64,000 nt of DNA, from positions 372,001-436,000 of the forward strand of contig CAVZXS010000037.1 of assembly GCA_963779325.1 (NCBI GenBank), given 5' to 3'. The position numbers were made by a program, and so were the translations under genes. A model generated the notes under the pieces. The model was given only the letters and a program-made list of their open reading frames with translations, was not told the origin of the DNA and searched no databases. Source of the DNA: CAVZXS01 sp963779325. Its GTDB lineage: Bacteria; Bacteroidota; Bacteroidia; Chitinophagales; Chitinophagaceae. Positions within the stretch are counted from its first letter, which is position 1; each line of letters begins with the position of its first letter. This document shows, piece after piece, positions 17,382 to 27,110 of this stretch.

Positions 17382-17804
17382 ATGAAATCAAAAATCTTTT
17401 TACTGTGTATTTGCTGTTGCTTATACAGTTTTACCCGGGCGCAAACAAAAGAGCAGGACATTGAAGCTGTAAAAACTGTTTGTACTTATTACTTAGATGG
17501 CGGCACCAATGGCGATAGCGTTTTATTTTCAAAAGCCTTTAACCCTGCAGGCCTTATGCAGTATATGAGAAACGATACCCTGCAGATTGTTTCGTTAAAA
17601 GATTTTATGGCACGAATGAAAAACTCAGGCGCAAAACAAGACCGAAAAACCAAAATTGAAAGTGTTGAAGTGTATGGTAATGCTGCCGCAGCCAAACTCA
17701 CCATTGAGTATCCCACTTTTTATTTTCATGATATGATGAGTTTACTGAAAACAAAAGACGGCTGGAAGATTGTTAGTAAAATATTTTACCGGCAAAATAA
17801 ATAA
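17382..17804 (+). CDS. NTF2-like (putative lumazine-binding/DUF4440) exported protein
   Basis: 140 residues with a cleavable signal peptide (LLCICCCLYSFTRAQ). The mature part has the SnoaL/NTF2 cone layout: an N-terminal helix (DIEAVKTVCTYYLDGGTNGDSVLFSKAF), a middle NDTLQIVSLKDFMARM, and C-terminal strands YGNAAAAKLTIEYPTFYFHDMMSLLKTKDGWKIVSKIFY. Members range from enzymes to binding proteins; no catalytic set is evident. It is a single gene ending at a strong shared terminator. Confidence 0.8.
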   Translation: MKSKIFLLCICCCLYSFTRAQTKEQDIEAVKTVCTYYLDGGTNGDSVLFSKAFNPAGLMQYMRNDTLQIVSLKDFMARMKNSGAKQDRKTKIESVEVYGNAAAAKLTIEYPTFYFHDMMSLLKTKDGWKIVSKIFYRQNK

Positions 17805-17812
17805 TCTGCATA

Positions 17813-17850
17813 AAAAATAAAGACCCGCTTTTCAGCGGGTCTTTATTTTT
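17813..17850. terminator. Bidirectional rho-independent terminator
   Basis: AAATAAAGACCCGC and GCGGGTCTTTATTT form a long stem with a TTTTCA loop, flanked by A- and T-tracts on both sides. It lies between the convergent NTF2-like gene (+) and DUF3052 gene (-), so it can serve both strands. Confidence 0.92.
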
Positions 17851-18308
17851 TATTTTTTCTTCGCTACTTTCTCCTTCCCTTGTTTTGTCATGGCAAAACT
17901 GCGGATCATGGTTTTAATATGCTCCACCCTTCTAAAGCGTAAAGCACTCCAGTCTTCGTCAATAGCAACCTGGCGTACCGGCTCAAAACCATGTTTGCCT
18001 AAAAGATCCCATCCGGTATCTCTGTTAAAATCGCATTTATATTTTTTAGATGTCCCCTTAGGATAAGCAAACCATAATAATCCGTCACCCTGCAAAGCTT
18101 TCGCAAATACAGGGGTTAATTTATCTATCTCAGATTGTTTGGTGCAAAAAGCGATAACAAACTCCGCCTTATCTGTCGCTTTGATTTGCTTTTTAACGGC
18201 TGCATAAGCCATCATCTCTTTCAATTCTTTTTCAAAACTCTCGGGAGAGTTAACGACATGAATTACTTCATGTTCTTTATAATTCATCTTTTTAAAAACA
18301 GGATTCAT
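17850..18308 (-). CDS. DUF3052-like protein
   Basis: 152 residues, cytoplasmic, no signal. The pattern fits DUF3052: VVNSPESFEKELKEM, FVIAFCTKQSEIDKLTPVFAKALQGDGLLWFAYPKG, and a C-terminal GFEPVRQVAIDEDWSALRFRRVEHIK, followed by a basic tail. The role is unknown. The start at 18308 gives MNPVFKKMNYK; the second Met at residue 8 is an alternative. It is 18 bp from the next minus-strand gene, so co-transcription is likely. Confidence 0.7.
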   Translation of the reverse strand: MNPVFKKMNYKEHEVIHVVNSPESFEKELKEMMAYAAVKKQIKATDKAEFVIAFCTKQSEIDKLTPVFAKALQGDGLLWFAYPKGTSKKYKCDFNRDTGWDLLGKHGFEPVRQVAIDEDWSALRFRRVEHIKTMIRSFAMTKQGKEKVAKKK

Positions 18309-18326
18309 AAAAAAAGTATTTAGCTT

Positions 18327-18800
18327 TTACATACCTGGAAACCAAGGCCTGCCTATACCTTCGCGAAACGGCCATGGAATAGAAATAAGAATTATTAATA
18401 ACGCCAGTCCGAAGAAGAGCAAGGTTCTTTTATGTTTTACCGCATCAGGTATATTTTTTTTAGCATACGCACGGCCTATATGTACCAATAAAATTGCAAC
18501 CAACATACCGGCAAAATGCTCTACCACCCAAAACCTGTTAAACTTATTTTTCATTACTTCACCCATACCGCCTTCCGCTCCCTGTATCATTTTTAGTCCC
18601 CACGGGCCGGTAAACCATTGGTACAAACCGATCAATAACATGATATCACAAGCTATCATTAAAAACAAACCTATCTTATTATCGCTTTGTGTAAACGGTT
18701 TTGTTTTACCCGCTGTAAAGCTTTTGTAAATGGCAACAAGCAGTAAGATTAGTACTACCCAGCGTAGCAAACTGTGCAGGTGAAGGAGCCCTTTTTCCAT
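18327..18800 (-). CDS. Cytochrome b-like membrane protein (unknown function)
   Basis: 157 residues from ATG 18800 (MEKGLLHLHSLLRWVVLILL); an upstream extension to 18839 is possible but less likely. Four to five membrane helices are visible (RWVVLILLLVAIYKSF, IGLFLMIACDIMLLIGLYQWF, HFAGMLVAILLVHIGRAYA, TLLFFGLALLIILISIPWPF), with His in HLHSLLRW, EHFAG and VHIGR that could bind heme. Similar Bacteroidota proteins are often named cytochrome B. The ligand role is not shown here. Confidence 0.65.
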   Translation of the reverse strand: MEKGLLHLHSLLRWVVLILLLVAIYKSFTAGKTKPFTQSDNKIGLFLMIACDIMLLIGLYQWFTGPWGLKMIQGAEGGMGEVMKNKFNRFWVVEHFAGMLVAILLVHIGRAYAKKNIPDAVKHKRTLLFFGLALLIILISIPWPFREGIGRPWFPGM

Positions 18801-18866
18801 AAACAGGTGATTTATTGTAAGACCAAATCTACTACTCAATTCTTAATTATCAATTATGAATTTGTC

Positions 18867-19976
18867 CTACTCCACCCAGTCGGCTATGAACACATTGGTA
18901 TCGCGGGTGCCGCCGTTGTTACGATTGCTGCAAAAAATAATTTTCTTGCCGTCGGGACTGAACATGGGGAAAGCATCAAACCCTTTATCGTGACTTATCT
19001 TGGTAAGATTGGATCCGTCTTCATTAATAGTATATAAATTAAACGGGAAGCCTCTTTTGTATTCATGATTACTTGCAAAAATAATTCGCTTGCTGTCGGG
19101 CATGTATGCCGGCGCCCAATTGGCCTGACCGTAGGCGGTTACCTTACTTACATTACTGCCGTCTGCATTAGCAATATATACTTCCATATTAGTAGGCGCT
19201 ACCAAATTTTCTTTCAGCAGGTCTTTGTATTCTTTAATCTCTGCTTCAGTTTTAGGCCGGCTTGCACGCCAAATTATTTTTTTTCCATCGGGGCTAAACC
19301 ATCCGCCGCCATCATAACCAATAAGGTTTGTTACTTTCTTTTCTTTTCCTGTTTTTAAATCCATTATATACATATCAATATCACCACCCTTTGTACTGGT
19401 GTACAACATTTTTTTACCATCCGGCGATAATGTTGCTTCAGCATCATAACCCTTGCTTTTAGTTATTCGTTTTACAATCTTACCGTTCAGGTCGGCCATA
19501 AAAATATCGTAACTGTCATACAAAGGCCAAATATATTTGTTGCCGTATTTTTTTCTGTCGGGTACGGGCGGGCAGGTATCGGCGCCCAAATGCGTTGATG
19601 CATAAATAACATGCTTACCGTCTTTCATAAAAGCGCCGCAGGTAGTTCTTCCTTTACCCGTACTTACCGCTTTGTACTCAAATTTTTCTCCCTGCGCCGG
19701 CAGTTTGCCTATAAACATTTGGTCGCACATGACACCGTCTTTAGGATTGGTACGTTGAAAAATAATCCATTTACCGTCATAACTGAAATAAGCCTCGGCA
19801 TTATCGCCGCCAAAAGTTAATTGCTGTACATTTTTAAAATGTTTTTCATCGGCATAAACAAGCGTATCATTAAATACTTCGGCAGAAGGTTCGGCGATAT
19901 TGATTTTTTTATTAAACGAAGCAGTAATAACAAATACGGAGATGCTTACAATGATAATAGTGGTATATTTTTTCAT
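18867..19976 (-). CDS. TolB-like PD40 beta-propeller exported protein
   Basis: 369 residues with an N-terminal signal/anchor (TIIIVSISVFVITASF). At least five PD40/WD40-like blades follow: AYFSYDGKWIIFQRTN, AEATLSPDGKKMLYTSTKGG, GWFSPDGKKIIWRASR, YMPDSKRIIFASNHE, FPMFSPDGKKIIFCSNRNNGG. The fold is that of the TolB propeller; such stand-alone forms in Bacteroidota are of unknown role, probably periplasmic. It is transcribed away from the repeat-rich 20-21 kb interval. Confidence 0.82.
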   Translation of the reverse strand: MKKYTTIIIVSISVFVITASFNKKINIAEPSAEVFNDTLVYADEKHFKNVQQLTFGGDNAEAYFSYDGKWIIFQRTNPKDGVMCDQMFIGKLPAQGEKFEYKAVSTGKGRTTCGAFMKDGKHVIYASTHLGADTCPPVPDRKKYGNKYIWPLYDSYDIFMADLNGKIVKRITKSKGYDAEATLSPDGKKMLYTSTKGGDIDMYIMDLKTGKEKKVTNLIGYDGGGWFSPDGKKIIWRASRPKTEAEIKEYKDLLKENLVAPTNMEVYIANADGSNVSKVTAYGQANWAPAYMPDSKRIIFASNHEYKRGFPFNLYTINEDGSNLTKISHDKGFDAFPMFSPDGKKIIFCSNRNNGGTRDTNVFIADWVE

Positions 19977-20161
19977 TTCGCTTGTTTCTTATTTTTTTAT
20001 TGAGCAAAAGTATATTTCAGTCATACTGTTTCTGTCAGGGTTTTGTCATAAGGTACTTAGATTTTTTTAAGTAAGAATTCAACCCCCTTCCCTACACAGA
20101 CTACGCTGTTTATAAATATAGACTATAATGCAGAAGAACTATGTCATTAAATTAAGCAATT

Positions 20162-20495
20162 CGGCCCCATCGGGGCATCGTGTTTATAGAAAAGGATCAT
20201 CTGTGTGGCATTGCGGCTCCTGCGGAGCCGCGTAAATTTATCATCTTAATCAATCCGGTCAAAAAGAAAATGCTCCTCATAAGGCAATACAAATTGTAAA
20301 TATAGCTGAGCAGGTGTGTTTGCCGGCGAAATAAGTTTACGAGGCTCCCATGGAGCCTGGTACTATTAAAATATAATATTTAACTATAAACACGGAGTTC
20401 CTGCGGAGCTTAACTTTATGACATTAGTCGAATGAATGAAATTAATACCGAATCGCCGGGTAAAGTAATCCCCGTCCGTACCGGCACGGGCGGAT
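20162..20495. repeat. Cluster of REP-like short palindromes
   Basis: Four small hairpins with 3-nt loops stand within 250 bp: GCCCCATCGGGGC (about 20165), GCGGCTCCTGCGGAGCCGC (about 20213), AGGCTCCCATGGAGCCT (about 20342), and AGTTCCTGCGGAGCT (about 20397). A compound CCCCGTCC...GGGCGG palindrome lies at 20471-20493. No ORF covers 19977-20535. They resemble the palindromes next to the transposase at 28.7 kb. Confidence 0.65.
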
Positions 20496-20535
20496 AATTT
20501 AAAATTCGTTTCGGCTCTCGGTATTATATGGATAG

Positions 20536-20927
20536 TTCTTTTGTTGAGGTGCTAAATCATTTATTAAACCGGTATTTAATGAATCCTGAAACTCCTCTTT
20601 TTTAACTTACTACGCTGAACGTAGTTGTATATTTTTCTTCTTTGTTCTTTTGGCTTGAACCAAAAGAGCCAAAAATTCAAGTCCCGGCGAATGCTCCGCC
20701 GCCGGAACGGCCAACGCACATGCAGACTCAAAAATTTTGCAGATACTTTTTCTTTCCGAATGGAACAGCCGAAGACCCCGCTTCGTGATATTGAACGACA
20801 CTGAAGGCGCTGTGTTCCCGGCCAAATTTTAACTAAGCAGAGAGATTATTCAAACAGGCCGGGAACAAGGCGCTGACAGAGTTTTCTATTTTCAAGAAAA
20901 AATATAAATAGCACCTCAACAAAAGAA
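20536..20927. mobile_element. 392-bp MITE-like element with 19-bp perfect terminal inverted repeats
   Basis: The ends are exact complements: TTCTTTTGTTGAGGTGCTA at 20536-20554 and TAGCACCTCAACAAAAGAA at 20909-20927. The interior includes a CTACG...CGTAG hairpin near 20610 and a 71-codon minus-strand frame (20610-20825) whose translation (EHSPGLEFLALLVQAKRTKKK) resembles spurious small ORFs often called in Bacteroidota genomes. No transposase domain is present, and no target-site duplication is obvious in the flanks. I read it as a non-autonomous repeat. Confidence 0.6.
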
Positions 20928-21088
20928 TTAACCTATTACTATTATATAAATTCTTTTTGGACTATTTTATAAATCTATTTCGTATAATCTCACGACTTCA
21001 GGTTTATTTATCTGCCGCAAAATGATATTACCTCATTTTGATATCTTCTCACCATCTTCATTTCCGCATTATGCTTTAGATTTGAGCC

Positions 21089-22102
21089 ATGATACGAATC
21101 GCAAAAATATATTTACCGTCATTAATAATGGGTATTTTTTTTATAAATGGGTGCAGCAACAACACCCCGGATGAAACATCGGCCTTTGAAAAAGTATTAA
21201 ACCAACCGCCCTACGCAGCGCTGACCGACAGTATAAAAGCTGCCGGCAATAATGCAGAACTCTATTTTAAAAGAGGCTCTTTATTATATACCAACAAAAT
21301 GACCGATGCGGCCATGGCCGATCTTAAAAAAGCATGGAGCCTCGATAAAAAAGAAGAATACGCCTTCGGCATCAGTAATATATTGCTGGAAAAAAAACCT
21401 GACTCCGCCGCTGCTTTTATAAATAGTGCATTGGCTATTTTACCCAACAGTATTTTTTTAAAATTGAATTTGGGCGAAAGTCTTGCTGCACAAAACAAAC
21501 CCGACGAGGCCCTGAAAGTATATGATGAACTGTTACTGAAATACCCCGGCCAGATAGATGCATGGATAAAAAAAGCTGATCTGCTGGCGCAAAAAAACGA
21601 TTTGCCGGGCAGCACGGTTGCATTGGAAAAAGCGTACAGCCTGGCCCCGCAGGATATGGAACTGACGGGCAACCTGGCTTTTAATTATGCCAAAACAAAA
21701 AATGCGAAAGCATTGGCGCTGGCCGATACCATCATTGCTTATGATAAAAAAGGATTGAGTGCCGAGCCTTATTATTTTAAAGGCGTTTACTATGATAATA
21801 TCAATAATAAAAACAAGGCATTGGAACAATTTGACCTGGCCATACAAAAAGATTATAATTTTTTAGATGCTTATATGGAAAAAGGAAGAATTTTATATGA
21901 GCGTAAAAAAACAGCCGATGCATTAAAAGTATTTCAGCTTTCAACTACTATCTCCCCGGCATTTGCCGACGGCTATCTGTGGCTGGCGAAATGTAAAGAA
22001 GCCCTTAACCAAAAAGAAGAAGCGCTGGCCGATTACCAACGGGCTTTTGGTTTTGATAAAACACTAATCGAAGCGAAAGAAGGGATTGAGCGATTGAAGT
22101 AG
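21089..22102 (+). CDS. TPR-repeat lipoprotein
   Basis: 337 residues. The signal peptide ends at a lipobox (FFINGC), followed by SNN. About seven TPR units cover residues 55-335, for example AELYFKRGSLLYTNKMTDAAMADL, FLKLNLGESLAAQNKPDEALKVYDE, YYFKGVYYDNINNKNKALEQFD, GYLWLAKCKEALNQKEEALADYQRAFGFD. It is likely an envelope-anchored scaffold for protein contacts. A TAGATTTG box at 21077-21084 matches the Bacteroidota -7 element only 5 bp before the ATG, which would give a near-leaderless mRNA. Confidence 0.85.
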   Translation: MIRIAKIYLPSLIMGIFFINGCSNNTPDETSAFEKVLNQPPYAALTDSIKAAGNNAELYFKRGSLLYTNKMTDAAMADLKKAWSLDKKEEYAFGISNILLEKKPDSAAAFINSALAILPNSIFLKLNLGESLAAQNKPDEALKVYDELLLKYPGQIDAWIKKADLLAQKNDLPGSTVALEKAYSLAPQDMELTGNLAFNYAKTKNAKALALADTIIAYDKKGLSAEPYYFKGVYYDNINNKNKALEQFDLAIQKDYNFLDAYMEKGRILYERKKTADALKVFQLSTTISPAFADGYLWLAKCKEALNQKEEALADYQRAFGFDKTLIEAKEGIERLK

Positions 22103-22109
22103 ATTTTAA

Positions 22110-22312
22110 TTCTGCAGTCGGAGGTCAGAAGTCGGAACGTTTCCTATAATTGCTATTCTCATTACTTGATCTTACAGACAATATCAAATAAGTTTAAAAC
22201 ACGTTTTGAAAATATCATAACTTGTCTGTTTATATTTCTTCCGACTTCCGACTTCCGACTTCCGACTTCCGACTTCCGACTTCCGACTTCTGACCTCCGA
22301 CTTCCTGCTCCC
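22110..22312. repeat. Heptamer repeats (CTTCCGA) forming an inverted pair
   Basis: 22112-22138 reads GCAGTCGGAGGTCAGAAGTCGG. At 22238-22306 eleven or so near-perfect copies of the 7-mer TTCCGAC (with CTCCGAC and TTCTGAC variants) follow in tandem on the opposite orientation, so the two blocks can pair. The frame 22166-22402 is produced by the repeat and is not a gene. Confidence 0.85.
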
Positions 22313-22427
22313 TCCAAAAAACTACCACTTTGTGGTATTGACTTTTGTTATTTCGTAGTTTATCTTGCACCTATAAATACGAGCTCTTATCCTTACATAT
22401 AGTTGTGGTTTTCTCATGTTAGCAAAG

Positions 22428-22452
22428 ACCCTCTTTTTTAAGAGGGTTTTTC
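22428..22452 (+). terminator. Terminator-like hairpin
   Basis: ACCCTCT and AGAGGGT flank a TTTTTA loop and are followed by TTTTTCAT. It lies 29 bp before the rpe start, so it could end the transcript of the TPR gene or act as an attenuating hairpin in an rpe leader. Confidence 0.65.
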
Positions 22453-22480
22453 ATTTATCTTGCAGGGCAAATATTTAAAT

Positions 22481-23131
22481 ATGCCCATTGTAGCTCCTTC
22501 TTTATTAGCAGCCAATTTTCTAAACTTATCAGCAGAATGTACCATGCTGAACGAAAGCAGCGCCGACTGGTTTCACCTGGATGTAATGGATGGCCGTTTT
22601 GTTCCCAATATCAGTTTCGGCCCCATGATTATTGAATATATCCGCAAAGCCACTACCAAGGTTTGCGATGTACATTTAATGATTGAAAACCCCGGTAACT
22701 ATACCGAGCAATTTAAAAAAGCAGGGGCCGATATACTTACCGTACATATAGAAGCCTGCGAGCACCTGCACCGAAATATTGAACAAATAAAAGGATTGGG
22801 CATGAAAGCCGGCGTGGCGGTCAATCCGCATACACCCGTTTCCATGTTACAAGATGTAATTAAAAATATTGACTTGGTATGCCTGATGAGTGTAAACCCG
22901 GGCTTTGGCGGACAGAAATTTATACCCAATACCCTGAATAAAATTAAGGAGTTGCGCAATATGATAGATGCCGCGGGTGTTAATGTACATATTGAAATTG
23001 ACGGCGGCGTTACATTGGACAATGCGCAGTCAATCATCAATGCGGGAGCCGATGTATTGGTAGCGGGAAATACGGTTTTTAAATCAGCTGATCCTAAAGC
23101 TACCATCAGTTTATTAAAAGCCATAGCCTGA
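22481..23131 (+). CDS. rpe: Ribulose-phosphate 3-epimerase
   Basis: 216 residues from ATG 22481 (MPIVAPSLLAANFLNLSAEC); a TTG 21 bp upstream is an unlikely alternative. A TIM barrel with all hallmark motifs: HLDVMDGRFVPNISFGP (His and Asp metal/catalytic), VHLMIENP, VNPGFGGQKFIP, and the second catalytic Asp in EIDGGVTLDN, then GADVLVAGNTVF. It interconverts D-ribulose 5-phosphate and D-xylulose 5-phosphate in the pentose phosphate pathway, in the cytoplasm. The TonB receptor gene starts 23 bp downstream. Confidence 0.96.
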   Translation: MPIVAPSLLAANFLNLSAECTMLNESSADWFHLDVMDGRFVPNISFGPMIIEYIRKATTKVCDVHLMIENPGNYTEQFKKAGADILTVHIEACEHLHRNIEQIKGLGMKAGVAVNPHTPVSMLQDVIKNIDLVCLMSVNPGFGGQKFIPNTLNKIKELRNMIDAAGVNVHIEIDGGVTLDNAQSIINAGADVLVAGNTVFKSADPKATISLLKAIA

Positions 23132-23154
23132 GAAATAAAAATTGAAACCACTCA

Positions 23155-25666
23155 ATGAAACAAAAACAAATTCTGATATTCGTTTTCTTACTGCTTTCCT
23201 CTACCTGCTTATTAGCCCAAAAAAAGTTTGCCTATGTATCGGGTAAAGTGCTGGACGAAAATGAAAACCCCAAAGCCAATGTCAATGTTATCAATTCTTG
23301 GAAGGCTGAGCGGCATCGCTACCAACGATTCAGGTTTGTTCAGGTTAAAAGTAGCTGCCGATAAAGCCTTCGCTTTGCAATTCAGTTTCAGCGGTTATAA
23401 AACAGCGCAACAAAATTTTTTACTGAGCGAAAACGAAGAAGAAACCGTTACCATACGTTTGGAACCCGGCGCTACCGAATTGGAAAATGTAATTGTAACT
23501 GATCAGCGGCCGCGAAACAATGCGGGGCTTATTCAAATAAACCCGAAATACGCACTTAATATACCCGGGCCCAATGTAAGCGTAGAAAACTTGATTAAAA
23601 TTCTTGTTGGTTCCAATAACGAACTTACCTCTCAATACAATGTACGCGGCGGCAGTTACGATGAAAATTTAATTTATGTAAATGATTTTGAAATTTTTCG
23701 TCCTTACCTGGTGCGCAATGGCCAGCAGGAAGGATTAAGTTTTATTAATCCGCAAATGGTACGCAATATTAATTTTTATGCAGGCGGTTTTCCGAGCAAG
23801 TACGGCGATAAGATGAGCAGCGTATTGGACATACAATACAACAGGCCGCGTAAGTTTGGCGGCTCGGCCTACGTAAGTATTTTAGAACAGGGCTTTCATG
23901 TAGAAGGAACCGACAGTAAAAACAAACTAACTTATTTGATAGGCGCCAGGAACCGCAGCAATAAAAATTTACTTAGCAGGCAGGAAACACAGGGCAACTA
24001 TGTACAATCATCCGGCGATTTGCAGGCGCTGATCAATTATCGTTTCAATGATAAATGGCAAGCTGAAATGTTAGGTAATATTTCGCAAACAAAATTTAAC
24101 CTGGTACCTGCAACGGCTGAGTATACGGCTTCTGTCTTCTCCCCCGTTTTCACCGCCAATATCGGACTCAATGTATTTTTTGAAGGGCAGGAGAAGGATG
24201 AATATAAAACTAATATGATTGGTGTGTCCACCACGTATCAACCGGTTAAAAAACTAAAACTGAAATGGCTGGCATCGCGTTTTCAAAATAGGGAGCAGGA
24301 AAGTTTAGATATCATCGGCGCTTATTTATTTGGCGAAAGAGATTTTGATAAATCGAAACCCACTTTTGGTTTAATCGTCAATCCGCTTGGTGCCGGCATA
24401 TTCCAAACCTTTGCCCGCAACCGGCTCAATATTCAAAATCTCAACCTCTCGCATATAGGCACATTGGATAAAGGAAAGCATTTTATACAATGGGGTGCGG
24501 GCATAGATAAAACAACTATTACCGATGTACTAAACGAATGGGAATACCAGGACAGCGCCGGTTATTCATTGCCCTACTCCCCCAACCTGCTGCAGTTAAA
24601 TAAAGTACTGAAATCAAAAGCCGATTTAGATATTACCAAAATATCCGGCTATGTGCAGGATAATATGGTATTGGGCGATACATCACATTCATTTACGTTG
24701 CAAGCCGGCTTGCGATACAATTATAATTCGCTCAATAAAGAATTTCTGCTCTCGCCGCGTATTGGCGCCAGTTGGAAACCCAATGGCGGAAGAAATATTG
24801 TGTTTCGTGTAGCGGCAGGTGCTTATCACCAGCCGCCGTTTTACAGAGAGTTGCGCAGATACAACGGTACAGTGAATAAAGATTTGAAAGCGCAACGCAG
24901 TTGGCAGGCAAGCGGCGGGTTCGATTATATTTTTAAAGGATGGGGACGCCCCATGCGTTGGACAACGGAACTGTATTATAAAAATATGACCCGTGTAGTA
25001 CCTTACGATATTGATAATGTACGGCTGCGTTACTTTGGCGAAAACAGCGCCAAAGCTTATGCCGTTGGTTTTGAAACAAGGTTGTTTGGCGAAATTGTAA
25101 AAGATGCGGAGAGCTGGATAAGCTTTGGTGTTATGAATACAAGGGAAGATATTAAGAATGATTTTTATTACCGTTATAAAAATGCGGCGGGTGAATTTAT
25201 TACAGGACAATCCGATGACCAAGTAGCGGTGGACAGTGTACGCAACGAAGTAGGTTATGTACGCCGCCCTACCGACCGCTTGCTGACCCTTGGTATGTTT
25301 TTCCAGGATTACCTGAGTACCAATAAAAACATGAAAGTGTATTTGAACGGTATTTACGGAAGCAATTTGCCATATAATATTCCCAATAATGTAAGATACC
25401 GCAACGCTTTATTTATAGAACCGTATATACGAATTGATATTGGTTTCAGTGCATTACTGCTTGACAGCGACCGCAGCAACCGCCGCAGCCACGGGCCTTT
25501 CCGCAATTTTGATAATATATGGGCCAGCTTAGAAGTATTTAACCTGATAGACCGCCGCAATACCATTTCATATTTACTGATAAAAGATTTTGCCAACAAT
25601 ACATTTACACTCCCCAACCGGCTTACACCGAGGTTGGTAAATTTTAAAATTGTGGCGAAGTGGTAG
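23155..25666 (+). CDS. TonB-dependent receptor with carboxypeptidase-like N-terminal domain (one frameshift)
   Basis: Signal peptide (ILIFVFLLLSSTCLLAQ) and the start of the CarboxypepD_reg-like domain (YVSGKVLDENENPKANVNV) lie in one frame; from about 23296 the reading continues in the next (LGRLSGIATNDSGLFRLKV). Removing one T at 23295/23296 joins them. Then come the plug (GPNVSVENLIKILVG, QYNVRGGSYDENLIYVND) and a 22-strand type barrel ending NFKIVAKW with an aromatic C-terminus. It imports an unknown large substrate across the outer membrane using TonB energy. There is no SusD partner beside it, so it is not a typical PUL receptor. Confidence 0.88.
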
Positions 25667-25793
25667 TTCATTTGAAAAACAAGAAAATGTATTCATTCAG
25701 ATAATAAAACATTGATATCTTCAGCTGACAAACCTAAAATATAAATAATGCCAAATATTATTAAATAACTTTACTAATTTGTAAGTTTGATTT

Positions 25794-27110
25794 ATGAAAA
25801 TGAGATTCTTACCCCTGACAACTATTTTGTTACTTAACAGTACTGTATTTCTATCCTGTAGCAAGGATGACCCCTCCTCCCGAAATCAAAATCCACCCAG
25901 TAACCCGCTTTCCATTACAAGTATTAATCCATCTATCGGAGGTTACAATACAATTGTAACAATAACCGGTACAAACTTTAGCAGCAATCGTGCAGAAGAT
26001 ACGGTGAAATTTAACGGTAAAATCGGAGCTATATTAATTGCAGAAACAAACAAAATAATAGTTTCAGTACCATTACTGGCAGGAACAGGTCCGGTTACTG
26101 TAACTGTAGGTAACAATATTGCTTCCGGTCCGGTTTTTACTTATAAAAGCAATACCGTTATTACCTTTGCAGGTACAGGCGTTCGTGGCCATGCGGACGG
26201 CATCAGCACAATAGCTCAATTCGACTATCCAACTGATATAGCACTCGACGCACAAGGAAACATTTATGTTTCCGATAATTATCAAATTCGTAAAATCACA
26301 CCGAGTGGTATAGTAAGCACTTTAGCGGGAAGTGGGATAAGGGGATTTTATGATGGACCTGCAGATAGTGCCCGATTTAATTCTCCTGAAGGAATAGCTG
26401 TCGATATTCAGGGTAATGTTTATGTTGCCGACGGCGGCAATGCACGTATAAGAAAAGTTACACCAAATGGCAAAGTAAGTACATTGGCAGGAAACGGTAC
26501 TTACAATTATGTTGATGGCATCGGAGTAAATGCCGGGTTTTCAACGCCAAGGAGTGTCGCAGCTGATGCACAGGGGAATATTTATGTAGCGGATAAAGGT
26601 AATTATCGTGTACGGAAAATTACACCCGGCGGCGTGGTTAGTACTCTCGCAGGAAAAGGAATTGCAGGTTACGCAAATGGAACAGGCATTAATGCTGAAT
26701 TTTACAGTCTTGGCGACATTGCAGTTGATGATCAGGGAAATATTTATGTAACCGATTGGCAACGTATTAGGAAGATAACACCGGATGGAGTAGTATCAAC
26801 ATATGCCGGCAGCGGTGCCATAAACGTTCTTAATGCCGTAGGTATCAACGCAGATTTTGATAATCCAAATGGCTTGTGTATTGATAGAAATGGAAACATT
26901 TATATAGGTGAAGAAAGTAGTTTGATCAGGAAGATAGATGCTTCCACTACAGTATCTACCTTTGCAGGGACTCTTACGATTGGTTATGTCGACGGAGCGG
27001 CTGAAACAGCAAAATTTCGTAATCCGAAAGGGACAGCCGTTGATGCTGCAGGCAATGTTTACGTAGCAGATTTTGCGAATCACTGCATTCGAAAAATTAC
27101 AATTCAATAA
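25794..27110 (+). CDS. IPT/TIG and NHL-repeat lipoprotein
   Basis: 438 residues. The lipobox is TVFLSC, followed by SKDD. An IPT/TIG Ig-like domain spans about 38-118 (ITSINPSIGGYNTIVTITGTNFSS). A six-bladed NHL propeller follows, with repeats of about 55 residues: DIALDAQGNIYVSDNYQIRKITPSGIVSTLAG, GIAVDIQGNVYVADGGNARIRKVTPNG, SVAADAQGNIYVADKGNYRVRKI. It is surface or periplasm exposed; a binding role is likely but the ligand is unknown. TAAGTTTG (25782-25789) stands 4 bp before the ATG. Confidence 0.85.
   Translation: MKMRFLPLTTILLLNSTVFLSCSKDDPSSRNQNPPSNPLSITSINPSIGGYNTIVTITGTNFSSNRAEDTVKFNGKIGAILIAETNKIIVSVPLLAGTGPVTVTVGNNIASGPVFTYKSNTVITFAGTGVRGHADGISTIAQFDYPTDIALDAQGNIYVSDNYQIRKITPSGIVSTLAGSGIRGFYDGPADSARFNSPEGIAVDIQGNVYVADGGNARIRKVTPNGKVSTLAGNGTYNYVDGIGVNAGFSTPRSVAADAQGNIYVADKGNYRVRKITPGGVVSTLAGKGIAGYANGTGINAEFYSLGDIAVDDQGNIYVTDWQRIRKITPDGVVSTYAGSGAINVLNAVGINADFDNPNGLCIDRNGNIYIGEESSLIRKIDASTTVSTFAGTLTIGYVDGAAETAKFRNPKGTAVDAAGNVYVADFANHCIRKITIQ

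Noticed and set aside
20610..20825. 71-residue protein on the minus strand
   Set aside because: It lies inside the inverted-repeat element, has no RBS or domain, and looks like the usual spurious ORF of that repeat.
22166..22402. 78-residue protein on the plus strand
   Set aside because: Its core is the translated 7-bp tandem repeat (RLPTSDF units).
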